61,446 nt of DNA from CAZZDK01 sp964652235 (lineage in GTDB: Bacteria; Pseudomonadota; Alphaproteobacteria; UBA9219). Both the position numbers and the translations under genes were made by a program. Below the pieces are notes generated by a model. The model did not search any database. It was not told where the DNA came from and was given only the letters and a program-made list of their open reading frames with translations. The DNA is taken from NCBI GenBank assembly GCA_964652235.1, contig CAZZDK010000013.1, positions 1 through 61,446 of the forward strand, in the 5' to 3' direction. Below are positions 34,356 to 42,183 of the stretch, piece after piece; position 1 is the stretch's first letter, and every line of letters begins with the position of its first letter.

Positions 34356-34997
34356 TCATAGGGCCGTCGGTATAAAAAACCGCCCCTCCACCCGAACCCT
34401 TGCCGGGTTGCCGAGCGCGAAGGCGCCTTCGGGTACGGTGTCATAGGCCACGGCGGCGGCGGCCAGTTTGGCCCTCGCGCCGATTTGGACGCCGTTGGTG
34501 ACGACGGCGTGGGTACCCAAAAAAACCTCTTCGTCCAGCCGGGCGCCTGCGTGCGTGCCGCTGTAAGGCGCAAGAACGCCATAAGCGCCGACCGAGCTTT
34601 CGTGCGCGACGCTGGCATAGATGTTCAGCAAAACATGATCGCCGATTGTCGCCTCTGGTCCGGCGAAGGAAAAGGGCGCAAGGACGCTGCCCGTGCCGAT
34701 TTGCGCCGAGGGCGCGGCGTAGGCCAGCGGATGAACGAGCGTCGCGAAGCGAGCGTCTTTTCCGGCCAGCTTTCCGGCCAGCTTGCGCCGCGCCGCCGGG
34801 TTGCCCAGCGCGACGAGGTAAAGCGCGTCTTTTTCGATGGCCGCATCGGTCGATCCCAAAACAGGGTCGCCGCCGTGCATGGTTCCCGGCTGTTTGAAGT
34901 CGTCGAGAAAGCCCCTGACTTTGAACCCCGCGTCTCGCGCATAGGCCGCGACCTCAAGCCCGAAGCCGCCCGCGCCGACGATGATAATACCGCTCAT
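34356..34997 (-). CDS. NeuD/PglD-type sugar O- or N-acyltransferase
   Basis: A 213-residue acyltransferase of the left-handed beta-helix type that uses an acyl-CoA donor on a nucleotide sugar or surface glycan. The N-terminus is a PglD-type Rossmann-like domain (GIIIVGAGGFGLEVAAYARDA); residues ~105-200 hold the hexapeptide repeats (AQIGTGSVLAPFSFAGPEAT, then LLNIYASVAHESSVGAYGVL with the likely catalytic His in VAHES, and ARLDEEVFLGTHAVV). Start ATG 34997 overlaps the upstream reductase stop by 4 bp (ATGA). It is the last gene of a three-gene cassette. The sugar substrate is unknown. Confidence 0.85.
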   Translation of the reverse strand: MSGIIIVGAGGFGLEVAAYARDAGFKVRGFLDDFKQPGTMHGGDPVLGSTDAAIEKDALYLVALGNPAARRKLAGKLAGKDARFATLVHPLAYAAPSAQIGTGSVLAPFSFAGPEATIGDHVLLNIYASVAHESSVGAYGVLAPYSGTHAGARLDEEVFLGTHAVVTNGVQIGARAKLAAAAVAYDTVPEGAFALGNPARVRVEGRFFIPTAL

Positions 34998-36241
34998 ACC
35001 GTCACCTGCACGAGCCGCGTGAGGATATTGAACAAATTGTCCCCGTCCCAGATGGGATCGAAGGCCAGGGCCTGTCCGATGGGCACGATCCGGTCGTAGC
35101 CGCGCCCGCCGCACAGGGCGATGAAGTCGTGAAGTTCGTCCGGCCCGAAGCCCCAGACGGCGAGGGTCTGGTCCCTCTTTTCGGTATAGACGGCCAGGTC
35201 GCGCAGCTTGTCGAGTCGTCCGGCGAGTAAAAGGCCGTGGCCGAAACGGGTTTCCTTAAAGGCCGATACGCCCTTCCAGTTCGCCAGAGTCATTACGGTC
35301 AAAGCGGGGTTGTAGGTCGTCGTGGATTCAAGATTCAGATCGTGCAGGGCCAGAAACCGGGCGCTCATTTTTTCCAGACTTTCGCCCGTGCCCGGACAGC
35401 CGTAATGTTCCGCCGCATGGTCCGCGAGGCGGGAAAAGAAATCCTGCGCGGCGCCGGTCGCCTCTTCCTTTTCGCCGATCCACACGATCAGGCGCGGCGA
35501 CGAGCAGGCCATCTGGTCGAACAGGTAAATGTCGTTGAAAATCGCCCGGACGAGATGCTGTTTTTCCGGCGGGGTCAGGCTGAAATAAGGCCCGGCCTTG
35601 ATCGCGCAGGCCGAAAAGCGGTCCGCGAAGCTTATTTCCCGCGCGAGCGGCGGCAAGGGAATGGCGCGCAGGCGCCGGATGGTTTCGTCGCCGCCCCAGA
35701 CCATGCGCGCGTCGCACAGCGCAGATAGCGCCGAGGTGAGGGCGTCGTCGTGTCCGTAACGGACGAAGAGCATACGGTTTTGGACGGCTTCGGGACTTTC
35801 CTCCAGCGTTTCGCGGATCAGGGTGAGGAGAAGTTCTCTTTCCGGGTCGGGCGCGGCTTCCTCGGACAGGCGCACGACGGTCACGTTGCCGCCCAAAAGC
35901 GAAAGCGCGGAAGTGTAGCCGAACAGGACGCTGACGTTCTGGGGCGGTATCTGAAACACGATGCCGCGCGGCGCGCGCACGCTGGTCTCCGGCGCGGCCA
36001 GATCGTCTTTCACGACGTTGACGATCGAGCCGGGCCGCAGCCAAAAGCCCAGCGCCTGAAGCGCCGGAAAAAGCCGCGCGCGGGGATCGTTCAGCAAGGC
36101 GTGGGAAAGGGCGTTGCAATAAGCGACGGCTTCCTTCGCGGCGACGCCGATGGGGGCGGAAGCGGTTTTAAGCGCCAGCGCGGCGAGCGTTTCAGGAGTC
36201 GTTTTCTGCTGCGTAGGAAGGACTTGGAGCAGGACGTTCAT
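34994..36241 (-). CDS. LuxC-family acyl-CoA reductase
   Basis: A 415-residue member of the LuxC family (NADPH-dependent reduction of an activated acyl group to an aldehyde). The nucleophile is likely Cys246 in LFDQMACSSPR, matching the YDQNAC segment of bacterial LuxC, and VRAPRGIVFQIPPQNVSVLF corresponds to the conserved region before the cofactor site. It is shorter at the N-terminus than luminescence LuxC (about 480). ATG 36241 is the only normal start; the frame is open upstream to a TAG at 36299-36301. It is coupled to the acyltransferase by a 4-bp overlap. No luciferase genes are present, so a luminescence role is unlikely; an aldehyde for sugar or lipid modification is inference. Confidence 0.85.
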   Translation of the reverse strand: MNVLLQVLPTQQKTTPETLAALALKTASAPIGVAAKEAVAYCNALSHALLNDPRARLFPALQALGFWLRPGSIVNVVKDDLAAPETSVRAPRGIVFQIPPQNVSVLFGYTSALSLLGGNVTVVRLSEEAAPDPERELLLTLIRETLEESPEAVQNRMLFVRYGHDDALTSALSALCDARMVWGGDETIRRLRAIPLPPLAREISFADRFSACAIKAGPYFSLTPPEKQHLVRAIFNDIYLFDQMACSSPRLIVWIGEKEEATGAAQDFFSRLADHAAEHYGCPGTGESLEKMSARFLALHDLNLESTTTYNPALTVMTLANWKGVSAFKETRFGHGLLLAGRLDKLRDLAVYTEKRDQTLAVWGFGPDELHDFIALCGGRGYDRIVPIGQALAFDPIWDGDNLFNILTRLVQVTV

Positions 36242-37509
36242 CAGACGGACTTTCGGGAAAGGGACAAAGAGAATTTCTTCGGCGGTCGTCCCTTGAATCT
36301 AAACGAGCGCGCGCCGTCCTGCAACGACCCTANNNNNNNNNNTCCCGTCAGAAACAGGAAGCCGGCCTCGGCGATAGAGCCGCGTTCGCCCGTTTCAAGG
36401 CGGCCTTGACATTCGTCCCCGCGCGAAAGGTCGTCGCGGTTTTGCGCATAGCCCATCATGACGTTCGGGCCTTCATAGACGATTTGACCGTCCTGGACGG
36501 ACAGGCGGCCCCCCGGCACGGCGCGCCCGGACGAGCCGATCTTTTCCGGATGTTCATGCAGCGCCAGCGCGGCGATGCGCGGGGAGGCTTCCGGTTGCCC
36601 AAAGAGGATGAAGAACGCTCCTTTACGCTTTGTAATCTGGCGCAGAAGTTCCTGCAGGCGCTCCAAAGGCAGCCGTCCGCCCGCCTGCCAAAAGGTTTTG
36701 ATTCGCGGCACATGAAGATGCTCAAGCCCGGCGCGGGCGATGTAGTCGTAGTGAAAGGGAATGCCGGGGAAAAGCGTGACTTCCCTTCTTCCCGCCTGTT
36801 CCCAAAACAGGCGGCTTTTTACGTCCTGCTCGGTCAAAAGGACGCTGCCGCCCACCGCAAGCAGGCAAAACAGAACCGAAAGGCCGAAGGAATAGGAAAG
36901 GGGCAGGGACATCAAAGCCCGGTCCTCACGGCGAGGGCCAAGCGCTTCCAGAGAGGCTGAAACGTTGGCTTCCAGCGCCGTGTAAGACAGCCGGATCGTT
37001 TGGGCTTCGTTCGCTCCCCCGGTTTTGACGAGAAGAAGGAACAGGTCGGGATACAACGGCTTTTCCGAAGGAACCGCCCGCCGCCAGAGAGTCAGTTCGT
37101 CCAAAGGCCAGTCCACGGGGATATAGGCCTCGCCCGGTTTGACGGAAAAAGGCAGGACGATCCATTCCGGATCGTAAGCCTCGATGAAGGGCGCAAGGCG
37201 CATGGCGCCCGGATCGACCGGCAAAATGGCGTGGCCCGCAGCGGCGGCGCTGAGAATCGCGGTGGCGCCCTGAACGGTGCGGGCGACGGCGCACAAGGCC
37301 AGTCCCCGGCCTGTCGCCCCCCAGACGGGCAGGAGCCGTTCGATATTTTCCCGCAGATTTCCGTAAGTCGTCCAGCGTTCGCTCAAATCGTCGCACAGAG
37401 CCGGGGCCGGGTCCAAAGCCACCGCGCCGGACAGAAAGGACAGAAAAGGAAGAGACGGTACAGGCAACGTTTCTCTCCCCAAAAGATACGTGAAAACTTT
37501 ATCATTCAC
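36241..37509 (-). CDS. AMP-dependent acyl ligase, short form without C-terminal lid
   Basis: An adenylate-forming enzyme of about 400 residues, GTG start at 37509. Core motifs are recognisable but degenerate: VKTGGANEAQTIRLS near 162 in place of the Thr/Ser/Gly-rich P-loop, FGQPEAS near 303 for A5 and LETGERGS near 371 for A7. A 10-N gap follows FLFLTG. The assembled frame ends at 36241 in an unlikely sequence; if the gap is really 8 bases the text becomes TGRADRVVAGRRALV and stops at TAG 36299-36301. Either way the ~100-residue C-terminal subdomain with the A10 Lys is absent, as in LuxE-type proteins. It probably supplies activated acyl groups to the LuxC-type reductase downstream. Confidence 0.78.
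   Translation of the reverse strand: MNDKVFTYLLGRETLPVPSLPFLSFLSGAVALDPAPALCDDLSERWTTYGNLRENIERLLPVWGATGRGLALCAVARTVQGATAILSAAAAGHAILPVDPGAMRLAPFIEAYDPEWIVLPFSVKPGEAYIPVDWPLDELTLWRRAVPSEKPLYPDLFLLLVKTGGANEAQTIRLSYTALEANVSASLEALGPRREDRALMSLPLSYSFGLSVLFCLLAVGGSVLLTEQDVKSRLFWEQAGRREVTLFPGIPFHYDYIARAGLEHLHVPRIKTFWQAGGRLPLERLQELLRQITKRKGAFFILFGQPEASPRIAALALHEHPEKIGSSGRAVPGGRLSVQDGQIVYEGPNVMMGYAQNRDDLSRGDECQGRLETGERGSIAEAGFLFLTGXXXXGSLQDGARSFRFKGRPPKKFSLSLSRKSV
36333..36342. other. Assembly gap inside the AMP-ligase gene
   Basis: 10 N after FLFLTG. A gap of 8 bases would restore the common motif TGRADR and change the reading frame downstream, so the printed length is probably wrong by 2. Confidence 0.7.
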
Positions 37510-37739
37510 GCGCGAGACAAGTCCACCCTTGCGCGAACGTCTTGAAGTTTTTCCGCTTTTCCCCGGCGCTTCGAAAACGCTTCGAAAATCGAAACAAAAC
37601 GGATGCGGTTTGTAGGCATTATCTCATTGAAAATAATAGATAAAACGACGCCCTCCTTCATCTGATCTTAAGGGAATTTCGCTATCATGGTTCTATCGGG
37701 GTCGAAGAGGATTTTTCATCAGCAAAGGGAGACAAAGCC

Positions 37740-37898
37740 ATGCGTCATTTTCTAAGAAGCGAATCCGGCGCGACGGCCATTGAATACGGCCTGATCGCCT
37801 CCTTGATTTCGGTGGCCATCGTCGGCGCTCTGACGCTGCTGGGTCCGCAGCTGGCGGGCGTGTTCGGCACGGTCACAAACAGCCTGAATGCGGGCTAA
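37740..37898 (+). CDS. Flp-family type IVb pilin
   Basis: A 52-residue protein, MRHFLRSESGATAIEYGLIA and on to LNAG. The pattern G-ATAIEYGLIA-[hydrophobic helix] is diagnostic of Flp/Tad pilins: prepilin peptidase cuts after the Gly, leaving a mature end that starts Ala-Thr-Ala-Ile-Glu-Tyr. The helix SLISVAIVGALTLLGPQL then packs the pilus. The ribosome-binding site is aaagggagacaaagcc. No tad assembly genes (cpaA-F, tadZ) are in the window, so they must be elsewhere if the pilus is made. A strong terminator follows, so it is transcribed alone. Confidence 0.93.
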   Translation: MRHFLRSESGATAIEYGLIASLISVAIVGALTLLGPQLAGVFGTVTNSLNAG

Positions 37899-37920
37899 AA
37901 AAGGGAGTGGGTCCTCCTTG

Positions 37921-37960
37921 GGGCCGGGGCGGAAGAGCGCTCCGGCCCTTCTTTCCTTTT
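37921..37960 (+). terminator. Rho-independent terminator after the Flp pilin
   Basis: GGGCCGG at 37921-37927 pairs with CCGGCCC at 37942-37948, extended inward by four more pairs around a GAAGAG loop (11-bp stem), followed by CTTCTTTCCTTTT. It ends the pilin transcript 23 bp after its stop and insulates ihfA. Confidence 0.85.
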
Positions 37961-38031
37961 GTCGATAAGCCTTTGACGATTCGTTTTTTTCCTATTAGGG
38001 TTGATTCCATGTTCCTCATGGAGATCAGCCG

Positions 38032-38358
38032 ATGACCGAGACAACCGTAACCCGCGCTCAACTCGCCGAAGCCGTCTATCAGGAAGTGGGACTGTCACGT
38101 AACGATTCCGCGCAGCTTGTTGACAGGATTTTGGAAGAAATCAGCCTGGCGCTTGTCAAGGGCGATATGGTCAAGCTTTCTTCCTTCGGCAGCTTTCAGG
38201 TGCGCAGCAAGGCTCAACGTATTGGACGCAATCCGAAAACAGGCGAGGAAGTTCCCATCCTTCCCCGTCGCGTTCTGGTTTTCCGCGCCAGCCACGTTCT
38301 GAAAGACAAGGTCAATCGCACGCATCGCGGCGGCTCGTCGGCGCGAGGTGGGGCATGA
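38032..38358 (+). CDS. ihfA: Integration host factor subunit alpha
   Basis: DNA-bending histone-like protein that pairs with IhfB and shapes promoters and recombination sites. The 108 residues have the HU/IHF fold: TRAQLAEAVYQEVGLSRNDS, VKGDMVKLSSFGSFQVRSKA and the DNA-clasping arm RIGRNPKTGEEVPILPRRVL. An Arg/Gly-rich tail (THRGGSSARGGA) extends past the E. coli length. Start ATG 38032. It overlaps merR by 4 bp (ATGA), an arrangement common in alphaproteobacteria; plsX and fabH, often upstream, are not here. A weak promoter-like TTGACG at 37973 precedes it. Confidence 0.96.
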   Translation: MTETTVTRAQLAEAVYQEVGLSRNDSAQLVDRILEEISLALVKGDMVKLSSFGSFQVRSKAQRIGRNPKTGEEVPILPRRVLVFRASHVLKDKVNRTHRGGSSARGGA

Positions 38359-38852
38359 GCATCGGCTCGGGCGGAGTCGCTACGGAAGCCGTGTCGGCGG
38401 CTTCCCTGAGAAGCGGCGAGATCAAGGCGCCGACCGCCTTTCGCACCATCAGCGAGGTCGCAAGCAACCTCGACGTTCCGCAGCACGTCTTGCGTTTTTG
38501 GGAAAGCAAGTTTCAGCAGGTTCGTCCGCTCAAGAGGGGCGGCGGGCGGCGCTATTACAGGCCCGAAGACGTGGAGCTTCTCTCCAATATCAAAGAGCTG
38601 CTCTATAATCAGGGCTTTACGATCCGGGGCGTCCAAAAACTTCTAAAAGAAACGGGGCGCGGCGGAATCGTCCGCCCCTCGGCTTTGCGTTCGGTTCAGG
38701 CTCCCGTTGCGTCCAGCGCTTCCCAGGCCGTGGCCGTCAAGACGTTCGCCAAGCCGTCCGCGACGCTTTCTCCCGCCGTCAGGCGCGAGATGGAAGGCGT
38801 GCTGGCCGAACTCAGGGCCATGCGCGATTTGCTTCGCCAGAACGGCGTTTAA
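38355..38852 (+). CDS. MerR-family transcriptional regulator
   Basis: A 165-residue regulator with an N-terminal winged helix-turn-helix at residues ~28-97: FRTISEVASNLDVPQHVLRF, then RRYYRPEDVELLSNIKELL and GFTIRGVQKLLKE. This subgroup (co-transcribed with ihfA in alphaproteobacteria) has no cysteine metal site, and none is seen here; the C-terminal ~65 residues are Ala/Ser-rich with a helix at the end (EMEGVLAELRAMRDLLRQNG). ATG 38355 overlaps the ihfA stop by 4 bp. The target is unknown. It converges with the glycosyltransferase gene 10 bp downstream. Confidence 0.9.
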   Translation: MSIGSGGVATEAVSAASLRSGEIKAPTAFRTISEVASNLDVPQHVLRFWESKFQQVRPLKRGGGRRYYRPEDVELLSNIKELLYNQGFTIRGVQKLLKETGRGGIVRPSALRSVQAPVASSASQAVAVKTFAKPSATLSPAVRREMEGVLAELRAMRDLLRQNGV

Positions 38853-38862
38853 GGGCTTCTTT

Positions 38863-39786
38863 TCAGGGATACTTGGCGGGAGCGCGTAGGGCCTCGGCGT
38901 AGGTGTCCGCTATGCGCCGGAACGTTTCCGGCGAAAAGCGCATAAAGGGCAGGTAGCTGGCCAGTCGCACGCCCGCGAGCCAAAACCTTTGTTTCCCGTC
39001 AAGAGACAAGTGACGCCGCGCATAGTTTCTGGCCCGAACGGCGCTGCGACGCGCGGCGTAACGCAGGTGCGTCCCTTTCCAAGACGGCCCGGTCTCGACC
39101 TCGTCGGCGATCATGCGGGTGCTGTCATCGTACATTTTCGCCTTGCTGGCGGACAAATGGTCCGCCCCGCCTTCGGAAAGCAGGGCGCAAACGGCCTCGA
39201 TTTGCGCAAAAGCCGTACGCCGCGCCAAACGCAGACCCAGAATGTAATCCTGGCTGGCCCTGTATTTTTCCGGGAGGGGAAAGCAGGAGGAGGCTGCCTC
39301 TCTCGCTGCTGCTGCGCTCTGGATGGGGATTTGGCTTTTAAGCATGAGGCGCAAGGGGTCGTCGATCCGTTTGACGGACGCGCAGGAGAAATCGGGCGGG
39401 GCGAGCGGCGCTTCGCCGCGCCTGTACCGCTCAAAGGCGCCGAAAGCGACCTCGACTTTTTCCTTTTTCAAAGCCTCCAGAAGTTTTTCGGTGCTTCCCG
39501 CCACGACGAGATCGTCGGCGTCCACGAAACGGACGAAAGGACAAGAGGCCAGCGCGAAGCCCGCATTCGTCGCGGCGGCTACGCCCCGGTTTGGCTGGCG
39601 GCGCAGGATTACAAAAGGCCTCCCGACGGCGAAGGATCCCAAAATCCCGTCCGATCCGTCGGTCGATCCGTCGTCGATCAGGATTATTTCGCCGCCCGTG
39701 CGGCTTTGTTCGGTCTCAAGCGCCCTAAGGACGGCGGGAAGATAGGCGGCCTTGTTGTAAACCGTGACGATATAAGAAACGGTCAT
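38863..39786 (-). CDS. Family 2 glycosyltransferase
   Basis: A 307-residue GT-A-fold glycosyltransferase. The N-terminal GT2 pattern is clear: VSYIVTVYNKAAYLPAVLRA, ILIDDGSTDGS (nucleotide-binding Asp), RQPNRGVAAATNAGFALAS and the metal-binding VRFVDADDLV (DxD). The C-terminal ~100 residues are basic with a hydrophobic patch (WLAGVRLASYLPFM) that may touch the membrane. I start at ATG 39786 (MTVSYIV), which has GGAG 6 bases upstream; the ATG at 39813 is less likely. The acceptor is unknown; it may belong to surface polysaccharide or protein glycosylation, as might the nearby acyl cassette. Confidence 0.9.
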   Translation of the reverse strand: MTVSYIVTVYNKAAYLPAVLRALETEQSRTGGEIILIDDGSTDGSDGILGSFAVGRPFVILRRQPNRGVAAATNAGFALASCPFVRFVDADDLVVAGSTEKLLEALKKEKVEVAFGAFERYRRGEAPLAPPDFSCASVKRIDDPLRLMLKSQIPIQSAAAAREAASSCFPLPEKYRASQDYILGLRLARRTAFAQIEAVCALLSEGGADHLSASKAKMYDDSTRMIADEVETGPSWKGTHLRYAARRSAVRARNYARRHLSLDGKQRFWLAGVRLASYLPFMRFSPETFRRIADTYAEALRAPAKYP

Positions 39787-39850
39787 GTTTTGCTCCGAAA
39801 AAAAGGCATACATATCTATGCCGTTCCTTATTCTTAATTATTTTATGAGG

Positions 39851-39910
39851 ATTAGGGTCCAAACTCAATTACCGCGGGGGTTCTCGTGCTAATTGAGTTT
39901 GGACCCTAAT
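39851..39910. mobile_element. 60-bp perfect palindrome, IS5-related MITE
   Basis: ATTAGGGTCCAAACTCAATT (plus A) at 39851-39871 is a perfect 21-bp inverted match to 39890-39910, around an 18-bp GC-rich centre. The ends TTAGGGTC...ACTC resemble the right end of the IS at 33513-34338 (TTAGGGTCTGGACTCAC). It sits between two divergent genes, upstream of both, so it cannot be their terminator. It fits a minimal non-autonomous element moved by a related transposase, or a deleted IS reduced to its ends. Confidence 0.75.
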
Positions 39911-39959
39911 CTCATATAACGATCCGAAGGCCACGGCAAAGAAAAAGGAGAGGCCGGGA

Positions 39960-41465
39960 ATGCCTACTTCTGAAGAAATCGAAGAGACTCCCCAGCCTTC
40001 TTTCAAAGAAGAAAACAGTTTGGGGCGGAAAATCCGGTCTGTCGGCTTTTGGGCTTTGGCTTGCCTTCTCTTCGGCCTTCTCGCCGTCGGGTGGGGGGTG
40101 AGAATCGATGCCCAAAGACGGGAAGACCTCCTTCAGCACGCAGAGATCATTTCAAAAAGCCTTGATTCGGATTCCCTGAAGGCGCTTTTCACAAAACCTT
40201 CATACGAAAGAACCGAGGCGTACCGGAAGCTTAAAGAACAGCTTTCTTCGATCCGATCAGCGACGAAAGACCATCGTTTTCTCTATCTGATGGGCAGGAA
40301 TTACAAGGGGGAAATCTTTTTTTACGTTGACAGCGAGAGGGAAGATTCCAGGGATTTTTCGCCGCCGGGGCAGATTTACGACGACCCGACCCCGGAACTC
40401 GTCTCAATCTTCAAAACGAAGACCCCCTTCGTCGAAGGTCCTGTTCGGGACCAATGGGGGGTATGGGTTTCGGCGCTCGTTCCCCTTCTCGATCCGACCG
40501 ATAAAGAAGAAGTCATGGCAGTTTTGGGAACGGATATCGCGGCGGACAGGTGGTGGTTTAACGTCGTTCTGGGCGTCGGACAATCGGTGGGGCTGTTCTT
40601 CCTCCTTTTCATCTGCGCCGTTTTCGTCATCGACCTTTTCGCTCGCCGGAGGGAGGAGCGGAAGTTGCGCGAGCTGAACGACAAGCTTGCCGAAGAAACG
40701 GCCAGAGCGAACGAAATGGCCAAGAAAGCGGCCAACGCCAGCGAGGCCAAGACGGTCTTTCTGGCCAATATGAGTCATGAAATCCGCACCCCGATGAACG
40801 GCATCATCGGTCTGGCGGAGCTGTTGGCGGACACGGCTCTTAACGAGGAGCAGCGCACTTACGTTGATATGATCGTCAAAAGCGGAAAGGCGTTGCGCCT
40901 TGTCCTGGGGGATATACTCGATTTGTCAAAAATCGAGTCCGGAAAATTGACTTTGGAGAAGGCGGATATCGATCTCAAGAAGCTCGTCTCCAACGCCGTC
41001 CTTCTTATGACGCCGGGCGCCAGGGAAAAGGGGCTTCGGCTCGCCTGTTCGATCGATCCGGCCTTGCCGTCGCCCGTTATCGGGGATCCCGTTCGCATCA
41101 ACCAGATTCTTGTGAATCTTATCGGCAATGCCATCAAGTTCACCGCCAAAGGGGGCGTTTCCATCGAGGTCGAGAAAGATGCCCATCCCGACGGGCGGAC
41201 GATCGCGCGATTTTTCGTGAAAGATACAGGGATCGGCATTCCTGAAGACAAGAAAGGTATTCTCTTTCAAAATTTTTCCCAGGTCGACGCGTCCGTCGCA
41301 AAAAAATACGGCGGGACAGGATTGGGCCTGGCCATCTCCAGACAGCTCGTCGAATTGATGGGCGGAGAGATAGGCGTCTCCAGCAAAGAGGGCGAGGGTT
41401 CGACGTTCTGGTTTGAGATCCCCGTGGAAGAAAAGGGAGATTCTTCTCACTTCGGCACGTCGTAG
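39960..41465 (+). CDS. Membrane sensor histidine kinase (orphan)
   Basis: A 501-residue inner-membrane kinase. Membrane helices near 28-47 and 203-227 enclose a ~155-residue periplasmic sensor domain with a PAS/Cache-like pattern (RFLYLMGRNYKGEIFFYVDS). A coiled coil (230-265) leads to the dimerisation helix FLANMSHEIRTPMNGIIGLA with phospho-accepting His273, then the N box VNLIGNAIKFT, G1 DTGIGIPED near 422 and G2 GGTGLGLAIS near 451. There is no receiver domain and no response regulator gene nearby, so the partner is unknown. Start ATG 39960 follows aaaaaggagaggccggga. Confidence 0.95.
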   Translation: MPTSEEIEETPQPSFKEENSLGRKIRSVGFWALACLLFGLLAVGWGVRIDAQRREDLLQHAEIISKSLDSDSLKALFTKPSYERTEAYRKLKEQLSSIRSATKDHRFLYLMGRNYKGEIFFYVDSEREDSRDFSPPGQIYDDPTPELVSIFKTKTPFVEGPVRDQWGVWVSALVPLLDPTDKEEVMAVLGTDIAADRWWFNVVLGVGQSVGLFFLLFICAVFVIDLFARRREERKLRELNDKLAEETARANEMAKKAANASEAKTVFLANMSHEIRTPMNGIIGLAELLADTALNEEQRTYVDMIVKSGKALRLVLGDILDLSKIESGKLTLEKADIDLKKLVSNAVLLMTPGAREKGLRLACSIDPALPSPVIGDPVRINQILVNLIGNAIKFTAKGGVSIEVEKDAHPDGRTIARFFVKDTGIGIPEDKKGILFQNFSQVDASVAKKYGGTGLGLAISRQLVELMGGEIGVSSKEGEGSTFWFEIPVEEKGDSSHFGTS

Positions 41466-41538
41466 GGCGGCAGGCCGGCTACGCCCTCCTTTCCACACCT
41501 CAGCTGGTTTCAAAAGAAAAGTCGGGCTACGGCGCGGC

Positions 41539-41563
41539 ACTTTTCGCGCTTTGCGCGAAAAGT
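41539..41563. repeat. Perfect 11-bp hairpin abutting tRNA-Val
   Basis: ACTTTTCGCGC at 41539-41549 pairs exactly with GCGCGAAAAGT at 41553-41563 around a TTT loop. It begins right at the CCA end of the tRNA on the minus strand and may act as a 3' processing or termination signal, though no T-run follows it. Confidence 0.6.
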
Positions 41564-41637
41564 GGTGGGCGCGACAGGGATTGAACCTGTGACCCCTTCC
41601 ATGTCAAGGAAGTGCTCTCCCGCTGAGCTACGCGCCC
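41563..41637 (-). tRNA. tRNA-Val (GAC)
   Basis: 75 nt including an encoded CCA. The acceptor stem GGGCGCG/CGCGCCC, D arm GCTCAGCGGGAGAGC, anticodon stem CTTCC/GGAAG with loop TTGACAT (anticodon GAC, valine) and T arm ACAGGTTCAATCCCTGT all pair correctly. Confidence 0.97.
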
Positions 41638-41801
41638 GATGTTCCATCGGAAGGCTGCCCGTGTAGCATTATGCGCCCGCCTATGCAACCCGCCCGGTGA
41701 AAAAAGATGAAGTCCAAGATCGGAAGATCAGGAGGGGAAGCCGTGTGCGGAATAGATATAACAAATTGATTTATATTAATATTTTTCATCTTTCTTCTTA
41801 T

Positions 41802-41835
41802 AAAAAAAACGCCGCCCTTTCACAGGCGGCGTTTT
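41802..41835 (-). terminator. Rho-independent terminator of cspA
   Basis: On the minus strand AAAACGCCGCC and GGCGGCGTTTT form an 11-bp stem with an 8-base loop, followed by a run of T. It lies 20 bp after the cspA stop. Confidence 0.88.
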
Positions 41836-41855
41836 CGTTCGGTCTTCAAAGCTGT

Positions 41856-42062
41856 TTAGGCGGCCTTGCGCAGATTGGCGGCGGATTCGCGCCCGTTCTT
41901 GCCCATCGTCATGTCGAACTCAACGACGTCGCCTTCGTTCAGGGTGGTGAGGTTGGCTTTCTGGACTTCCGTGATGTGAACAAACACGTCCTTGCTCTCG
42001 CCTTCGGGGGCGATAAAACCGTAGCCTTTGGTGGCGTTAAACCATTTGACTGTTCCACGCAT
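41856..42062 (-). CDS. cspA: Cold-shock-type RNA chaperone
   Basis: A 68-residue single cold-shock domain protein that binds single-stranded nucleic acids. Both RNP motifs are present: GYGFIAPE (RNP1, KGYGFI) and DVFVHITEV (RNP2). I start at ATG 42062 (MRGTVKWFNATKG), with AAGGA 10 bases upstream; a GTG at 42071 is the alternative. The ~100 bp between it and the next gene upstream could carry a structured leader, as in other csp genes, but I cannot show it is cold-inducible. A clear terminator follows. The gene name is by family; the exact csp paralogue is not determinable. Confidence 0.95.
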   Translation of the reverse strand: MRGTVKWFNATKGYGFIAPEGESKDVFVHITEVQKANLTTLNEGDVVEFDMTMGKNGRESAANLRKAA

Positions 42063-42183
42063 TGTCTGCACGTCCTTCTTTGGCGGTCGCAGAGGAGATA
42101 TCGGATCGCAACCATTCCACCCGGCAGGCTCACGCAGCCTGCGAGGGGAGATATGGCCTAAAACTTTAGAACAGGCAAGATAG

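Noticed and set aside
34994..36241. Luminescence operon
   Set aside because: A LuxC-type reductase is present but there are no luxA/luxB luciferase genes, and the neighbour is a sugar acyltransferase.
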